A stretch of 64,000 nucleotides of DNA from Streptomyces sp. NRRL WC-3742 (GTDB lineage: Bacteria > Actinomycetota > Actinomycetes > Streptomycetales > Streptomycetaceae), in the NCBI RefSeq assembly GCF_000720635.1, contig NZ_JOCF01000033.1:10871-74870 (forward strand). The letters are read 5' to 3'. Every line of letters starts with the position of its first letter. Positions within the stretch are counted from its first letter, which is position 1. Of the stretch, positions 60,307 through 64,000 are shown piece after piece. The notes beneath the pieces were generated by a model that saw only the letters and a program-made list of their open reading frames with translations, was not told the DNA's origin and did no database searches. The translations under genes were made by a program, and so were the position numbers.

Positions 60307-60323
60307 GTTCGACAATGTCGACC
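60307..60323. promoter_or_regulatory. GylR-type operator 1, upstream of glpF
   Basis: GTTCGACAATGTCGACC differs at one base from the operator upstream of the regulator gene (61286-61302). The arms GTCGACA/TGTCGAC surround a central A. Confidence 0.75.
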
Positions 60324-60447
60324 GTCATGCGGAAGCTTGCTCCGCAGGTCACCCCCACGTCAAGGCGGGGTTACGCAGCTGTGACCCTTCCCTCCGGAGA
60401 TCCCCCGACGTTACCCAGGCCGGCGCCGCGAAACAGGGCAAAACGCC

Positions 60448-60480
60448 ACAGGCGGACGGGCCGGAAGGCCGTCCGCCTGT
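60448..60480 (-). terminator. Hairpin after the GylR-type gene
   Basis: ACAGGCGGACGG (60448-60459) pairs with CCGTCCGCCTGT (60469-60480); inner CC/GG pairs shorten the loop. It lies 19 bp beyond the regulator stop. Confidence 0.7.
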
Positions 60481-60498
60481 GACGATGACAACTGCCGC

Positions 60499-61263
60499 TC
60501 AGAACCGCCCGGCGCCCAGGTCCCGCGAGATCGCTCGCGCCGCGCTGCGCACCGAGGCCACCAGTGAGGGCTTCACGAAGCCGTCCTCGCAGATCCGCTC
60601 CACCGGCCCGTTGACGCACACCGCGCCCACCGGGTTGCGCCGCCGGTCCTGGATCAGCGCGGCGATCGAGGCCACGCCCTCCCAGGTCTCCTCCACCGAG
60701 TCCGCCCAGCCGCGCTCGCGGATCAGCGCGCACTCCGCGTCCACGTCCGCCGCCGCGGTGAGCGTGCGCACGGTGTACGACTCGTACGGCCCGTCGCCCA
60801 ACTCCCCGCGCGCCACCGGGTCGTAGGCCAGCAGCACCTTGCCGATCGCGGTGCTGTGCAGCGGCTGCATCGAGCCCACCTCCAGCACCTGCCGGGTGTC
60901 GTCCGGCCGGAACACGTGGTGCACGATCAGCACGCCCCGCTGGTGCAGCACCCCCAGGTAGGCCGTCTCCCCGGCCGCCCGGGCCAGGTCGTCCGCCCAC
61001 ACCAGGGCCCGCGCCCGCAGCTCGTGCACGTCCAGGTAGCTCTGCCCCAGCCGCAGCAGTTCGGCGCCCAGCTGGTACTTGCCGCTCTCCGGATCCTGCT
61101 CGACGAACCCCTCCTGCTGCAGCGTGCGCAGGATGCCGTGCGCGGTGCCCTTGGCCAGGCCCAGCGCCGTCGCGACCTCGGACAGGCCCAGCCGGCGCTC
61201 GCCGCCGGCCAGCAGGCGCATGATCGCGGCGGCCCGGGAGAGCGACTGGATCGGGCCGGGCAT
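60499..61263 (-). CDS. gylR: IclR family regulator of glycerol genes (GylR-like)
   Basis: This 254-aa protein has an N-terminal winged helix (IQSLSRAAAIMRLLAGGERRLGLSEVATALGLAKGTAHGILRTLQQEGFVEQ, residues 4-56) and the IclR effector domain (LLRLGQSYLDVHELRARALVWADDLARAAGETAYLGVLHQRGVLIVHHV..LHSTAIGKVLLA). Streptomyces GylR represses the gylCAB glycerol operon and itself, and glycerol-3-phosphate relieves it. Gene order (regulator, glpF, glpK, glpD) and operators before both units match. CGGAGG lies about 6 nt before the ATG. Confidence 0.9.
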   Translation of the reverse strand: MPGPIQSLSRAAAIMRLLAGGERRLGLSEVATALGLAKGTAHGILRTLQQEGFVEQDPESGKYQLGAELLRLGQSYLDVHELRARALVWADDLARAAGETAYLGVLHQRGVLIVHHVFRPDDTRQVLEVGSMQPLHSTAIGKVLLAYDPVARGELGDGPYESYTVRTLTAAADVDAECALIRERGWADSVEETWEGVASIAALIQDRRRNPVGAVCVNGPVERICEDGFVKPSLVASVRSAARAISRDLGAGRF

Positions 61264-61283
61264 GGGTACCTCCGCGCTGAAGG

Positions 61284-61304
61284 GCGGTCGACAATGTCGA
61301 CCGC
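61284..61304. promoter_or_regulatory. GylR-type operator 2, regulator promoter
   Basis: GGTCGACAATGTCGACC (61286-61302) is a perfect palindrome around a central A and extends by two further paired bases on each side. It lies about 20 bp upstream of the regulator ATG, suited to autorepression. Confidence 0.8.
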
Positions 61305-61418
61305 AGAGTTGACGGGGACGAGTCTGCCAGGCCGAATCCGGTCCGTGCACCTTCCCCCTCGGTAACCCGCGGTCGGCCCTTTGTTAACCTCGCGCGCGGT
61401 CGACCTCGCGCGCCCGCC

Positions 61419-62357
61419 CTACGCGCCGGCCCGCTGGGCCCTCAGCACCGCCACCTCCGCCGCCAGCGCGGCGATCCCGTCCGTCCCCACCCGGCAGCAG
61501 CCGCCCACCAGCCGCGCCCCGTCCGCCAGCCAGCCGCCCACCCGCGCCGAACGGAACGTCGGCTCCCCGTGCCAGCCCCGCCGGCCCGCGTCCCACTCCT
61601 CCCCGCTGTTCGGGTACACCACCACCGGCTTGCCGGTCACCTCGGCGGCCAGCGCCACCGCCCGGTCCGCGTCCTCGGGCGTGCAGCAGTTCACCCCCAC
61701 CGCCAGCACCTCGTCCACCTCCGCCGCCAGCGCGAACGCCTCCTCCAGCGGCTGCCCGGCCCGCGTCCGCCCGCCCACCACGCTGTACGACAGCCAGGCC
61801 GGCACCTCCAGACCCCGCACCAGGCCCAGCAGCGCCCGCGCCTCGTCCGTGTCCGGGATCGTCTCCAGCGCCAGCACGTCCGGGCGCGCCGCCGCCAGCA
61901 CCTCCAGCCGCGGCCGGTGGAAGGCCGCCAGCTCCGCCACGCCCAGCCCGTACCGGCCCCGGTACTCCGAACCGTCCGCCAGCACCGCCCCGTACGGGCC
62001 CACCGAGGCCGCCACGAAGCGCCGCCGCCCGCCCGGCAGCGCCCGCGCCGCCTCCCGGGCCAGGTCCACACTGCTCGCCAGCAGGTACGCCGCCTCCGTG
62101 TGACCGATCCCGCGCCGCGCGAACCCCTCGAAACTCGCCTGGTAGCTCGCGGTGATCGCCACGTCCGCCCCGGCCTCGAAGTACGCCCGGTGCGCCGCCA
62201 CCACCGCCTCCGGCGCGTCCGCCAGCAGCCGCGCCGACCACAGCGCGTCCGACAGGTCGTGCCCCGCCGCCGCCAGCTGGTTCGACATCCCGCCGTCCAG
62301 CACCAGCGGACCGGCCGCCAGGGCCGACGCGAGATCCAGCGGGGGAGCAGTGGGCAT
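61419..62357 (-). CDS. mmuM: Homocysteine S-methyltransferase
   Basis: This 312-aa protein has the family N-terminus LVLDGGMSNQLAAAGHDLSDALWSARLL, then FEAGADVAITASYQASFEGFARRG, and the zinc cysteines in VGVNCCTPED and at VGGCCRVG near the C-terminus. It transfers a methyl group from S-methylmethionine (or SAM) to homocysteine to give methionine. Domain length fits the stand-alone MmuM rather than MetH. It lies between the glycerol regulator and the divergent Nudix regulator gene, with no functional link visible. Confidence 0.9.
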   Translation of the reverse strand: MPTAPPLDLASALAAGPLVLDGGMSNQLAAAGHDLSDALWSARLLADAPEAVVAAHRAYFEAGADVAITASYQASFEGFARRGIGHTEAAYLLASSVDLAREAARALPGGRRRFVAASVGPYGAVLADGSEYRGRYGLGVAELAAFHRPRLEVLAAARPDVLALETIPDTDEARALLGLVRGLEVPAWLSYSVVGGRTRAGQPLEEAFALAAEVDEVLAVGVNCCTPEDADRAVALAAEVTGKPVVVYPNSGEEWDAGRRGWHGEPTFRSARVGGWLADGARLVGGCCRVGTDGIAALAAEVAVLRAQRAGA

Positions 62358-62418
62358 GTCGGTCTCCTCGGACGCGGTCGTTCCCGGTCACAGCCTAGAA
62401 GGAAGGACCCCTCGCCGA

Positions 62419-62460
62419 CCGGGAAAACCATTTGCCGTCCGGGAAAGCGATCGCTACGTT
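62419..62460 (+). promoter_or_regulatory. Promoter of the Nudix regulator gene with a direct repeat
   Basis: TTGCCG (62432-62437) and TACGTT (62455-62460) with a 17-nt spacer. CCGGGAAA occurs at 62419-62426 and 62439-62446, 20 bp apart, flanking the -35 box and so a possible activator or repressor site. Confidence 0.65.
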
Positions 62461-62520
62461 GTGCTCACCCGGAGAACGACGGCACCCGCCACCCCCTGCC
62501 AGCGCGGAGAGGAGCCGAGG

Positions 62521-63495
62521 ATGACAGCGGACGAACAGCCCCCGCCCACCAACGGCTCCCCGGCGTTCCCGCACGCGCCCGAGCCTCCGCACGCGCCCGA
62601 GCCCCCGAACGCCCTCCACTCCGAGGAGCAGTGGCTCGCCGCGTACGACCCGCGCGCCTACACCCCCGTCGCCGTCACCGTCGACGTGGTCGCCCTGACG
62701 CTGCGCCACGGCCGCCTCCACGTCCTCCTCGTCGAGCGCGGCGCCCCGCCCTACCAGGGCCACTGGGCCCTGCCCGGCGGCTTCCTGCGCGCCGGCGAGG
62801 AGAGCCTCGACCAGGCCGCCGCCCGCGAGCTCGCCGAGGAGACGGGCCTGCACGGCGCCTCCGAGACGGAGACTGCGCTCCACCGCCTCCACCTCGAACA
62901 GCTCGGCACCTACGGCGCCCCCGACCGGGACCCGCGCATGCACGTCGTCTCCGTCGCCTACCTCGCCTTCGCCCCCGACCTGCCCGACCCGCAGGCCGGC
63001 ACGGACGCCGCAGGCGCCGCCTGGCACCCCGTCCAGGGCCTCGACCTGTCCGCACGCCCCCACGGCCACTCCACACCGGCCGGTGGGCCCGTCGACACCC
63101 ACGGGGGTGGTGTCGACGGGCCCACCGGCGCCCTCGCCCTGGCCTTCGACCACGCCCGCATACTCGCCGACGGCCTCGACCGGGTGCGCGCCAAACTCGA
63201 GTACAGCCCCCTCGCCACGGCCTTCCTCCCGTACGACTTCACCATCCCCGACCTGCGCGCCGTCTACGAGGCCGTCTGGGACGAGAAGCTCCACCCCGGC
63301 AACTTCCACCGCAAGGTGCTGTCCGTCCCCGGATTCGTCGAGAGCACCGGCACCACCACCCCCCGAGGCGGCACCCGCGGCGGCCCCCGCGCCCGCACCT
63401 ACCACGCCGGCGACGCCCGCCTCCTCCACCCCGCCCTGCTGCGCCCCGCCCGCGAGGGCGACCACGACACCGGACACAGCCCCGACTCCCCCTGA
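62521..63495 (+). CDS. Nudix hydrolase-winged helix regulator (NrtR-like)
   Basis: This 324-aa protein has a Pro-rich N-terminus, then a Nudix-like domain (about 45-190: VAVTVDVVALTLRHGRLHVLLVERGAPPYQGHWALPGGFLRAGEESLDQAAARELAEETGL). In its C-terminal half is a winged helix (LEYSPLATAFLPYDFTIPDLRAVYEAVWDEKLHPGNFHRKVL), which is the NrtR plan. NrtR proteins sense ADP-ribose and repress NAD salvage genes. The Nudix box keeps its REx2EE residues, so it may still hydrolyse. An internal perfect hairpin lies between the two domains. GAGGAG lies about 9 nt upstream. Confidence 0.8.
   Translation: MTADEQPPPTNGSPAFPHAPEPPHAPEPPNALHSEEQWLAAYDPRAYTPVAVTVDVVALTLRHGRLHVLLVERGAPPYQGHWALPGGFLRAGEESLDQAAARELAEETGLHGASETETALHRLHLEQLGTYGAPDRDPRMHVVSVAYLAFAPDLPDPQAGTDAAGAAWHPVQGLDLSARPHGHSTPAGGPVDTHGGGVDGPTGALALAFDHARILADGLDRVRAKLEYSPLATAFLPYDFTIPDLRAVYEAVWDEKLHPGNFHRKVLSVPGFVESTGTTTPRGGTRGGPRARTYHAGDARLLHPALLRPAREGDHDTGHSPDSP
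63080..63128 (+). repeat. 20-bp perfect hairpin inside a coding region
   Basis: Positions 63080-63099 and 63109-63128 are perfect reverse complements with a 9-nt loop, inside the linker between the Nudix and winged-helix domains. It encodes a Gly/Pro/Asp/Val-rich stretch (GGPVDTHGGGVDGPTG). Confidence 0.85.
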
Positions 63496-63544
63496 CCACC
63501 GGGTCGTTCGACCACCACGGCCACGACCGGCCGCCCCCTCGGGC

Positions 63545-63556
63545 TACCATCCGGCC
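63545..63556 (+). promoter_or_regulatory. Leaderless -10 box for the last gene
   Basis: TACCAT (63545-63550) precedes the ATG at 63557 by 6 nt; no RBS. Confidence 0.55.
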
Positions 63557-64000
63557 ATGACCACCGACGCAGTCCAGACGGCCCACCGGCCCTTCTCCCA
63601 CTGCCACTTCTGCGGCACCCCCTACCCGCCCGGCACCGACGCCTGGCCCCGCACCTGCCCCGGCTGCGCCGAGATCAGCTACCGCAACCCCCTGCCCGTC
63701 GCCGTCACCGTCCTGCCCGTCACCCGCCCCGACGACGACCCCGCCCTCGTCGTCATCCGCCGCACCATCGAACCCGGCTACGGCGAACTCGCCTTCCCCG
63801 GCGGCTACATGGACTTCGGCGAGAGCTGGCAGCAGGCGTGCGTGCGAGAACTCCACGAGGAGACCGGCATCCCCGCCGACGCCGCCGACGTCACCCTGAT
63901 CCACACCGCCTCCGACCCCCACGGCCGCTTCGTCATGCTCTGCGGCCTCCTCCCGCCCCGCCCCCTCTCCGACCTGCCCCCCTCCCGCCCCACCGACGAG
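63557..64000 (+). CDS. Nudix hydrolase with zinc ribbon, C-terminus missing
   Basis: This gene runs off the window; 148 codons are present. It begins with a four-Cys zinc ribbon (CHFCGTPY..TCPGCAEISYRNPLP, residues 15-50), then a Nudix domain with PGYGELAFPGGYMDFGESWQQACVRELHEETGIP, fitting the Nudix box. Zinc-ribbon Nudix proteins of the NudC/YfcD type remove caps or hydrolyse NAD-like dinucleotides, but specificity is not resolvable. It begins leaderless at ATG 63557, 62 bp after the NrtR-like gene. Confidence 0.85.
   Translation, partial: MTTDAVQTAHRPFSHCHFCGTPYPPGTDAWPRTCPGCAEISYRNPLPVAVTVLPVTRPDDDPALVVIRRTIEPGYGELAFPGGYMDFGESWQQACVRELHEETGIPADAADVTLIHTASDPHGRFVMLCGLLPPRPLSDLPPSRPTDE

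Overview
The window is 64 kb of very GC-rich actinobacterial chromosome, most likely from Streptomycetaceae (Streptomyces or Kitasatospora). The evidence is the extreme third-position GC, frequent GTG starts, many leaderless promoters, an NsdA-like developmental regulator, a DUF397 protein, a gylR-type glycerol regulon and a chitin-type promoter with paired 12-bp direct repeats. I see no tRNA, rRNA, phage, transposase or CRISPR array. It reads as core or near-core chromosome rather than an island.

Layout. 1-9.5 kb: a truncated secreted CBM2/FnIII (chitinase-type) gene, RidA, an ATP-grasp protein, an enoyl-CoA hydratase, a mycothiol-dependent isomerase-like enzyme, a left-handed beta-helix acyltransferase, HutD, an MFS exporter divergent from a ROK regulator, and a cysteine synthase-like PLP enzyme. 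9.6-24.8 kb: a beta-helix/AAA ATPase fusion, a MOSC protein, MscL, a glycosyltransferase, a DsbA-like protein with one cysteine missing, an HpnB-like glycosyltransferase, a glutamate racemase-like protein, a polysaccharide deacetylase, Nudix, DhaM and DUF397. 24.9-39.8 kb: a cysteine-type leader peptide ahead of an acyl-CoA dehydrogenase-like flavoprotein, an NsdA-like regulator, a HEAT-repeat protein, UppP, a PadR regulator with hydrolase and kinase genes, and the 5-oxoprolinase genes pxpC, pxpB and pxpA.

40.0-48.0 kb: four same-strand genes encoding a kleisin/MukF-like protein, a MukE-like winged-helix protein, a 1527-aa SMC/MukB-like coiled-coil ATPase and a calcineurin-like phosphoesterase. 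The first three match the A-B-C order and sizes of Mks/Wadjet condensins, but no JetD-type nuclease is adjacent. This is my best candidate for an under-described system. 48.5-51.3 kb: a gluconate regulon (GntR-family regulator, GntK, GntP). 51.4-55.9 kb: a lipoprotein translationally coupled to a 1335-aa secreted DNRLRE/FnIII/amidase protein. 56-61.3 kb: the glycerol regulon (glpD, glpK, glpF and a GylR-type regulator) with two near-identical 17-bp operators. 61.4-64 kb: homocysteine methyltransferase, a Nudix/winged-helix regulator and a truncated Nudix hydrolase.

Two non-coding themes run through the window. First, intergenic spaces hold many short tandem arrays (units of 7, 10, 12, 14 and 15 bp), several starting at a stop codon, plus two copies of a nested palindromic element with 17-bp periodicity. 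Second, many genes appear leaderless, with a TANNNT -10 box 6-8 nt before the start codon. Gene functions are called by recognising protein families in the translations; no database search was run.
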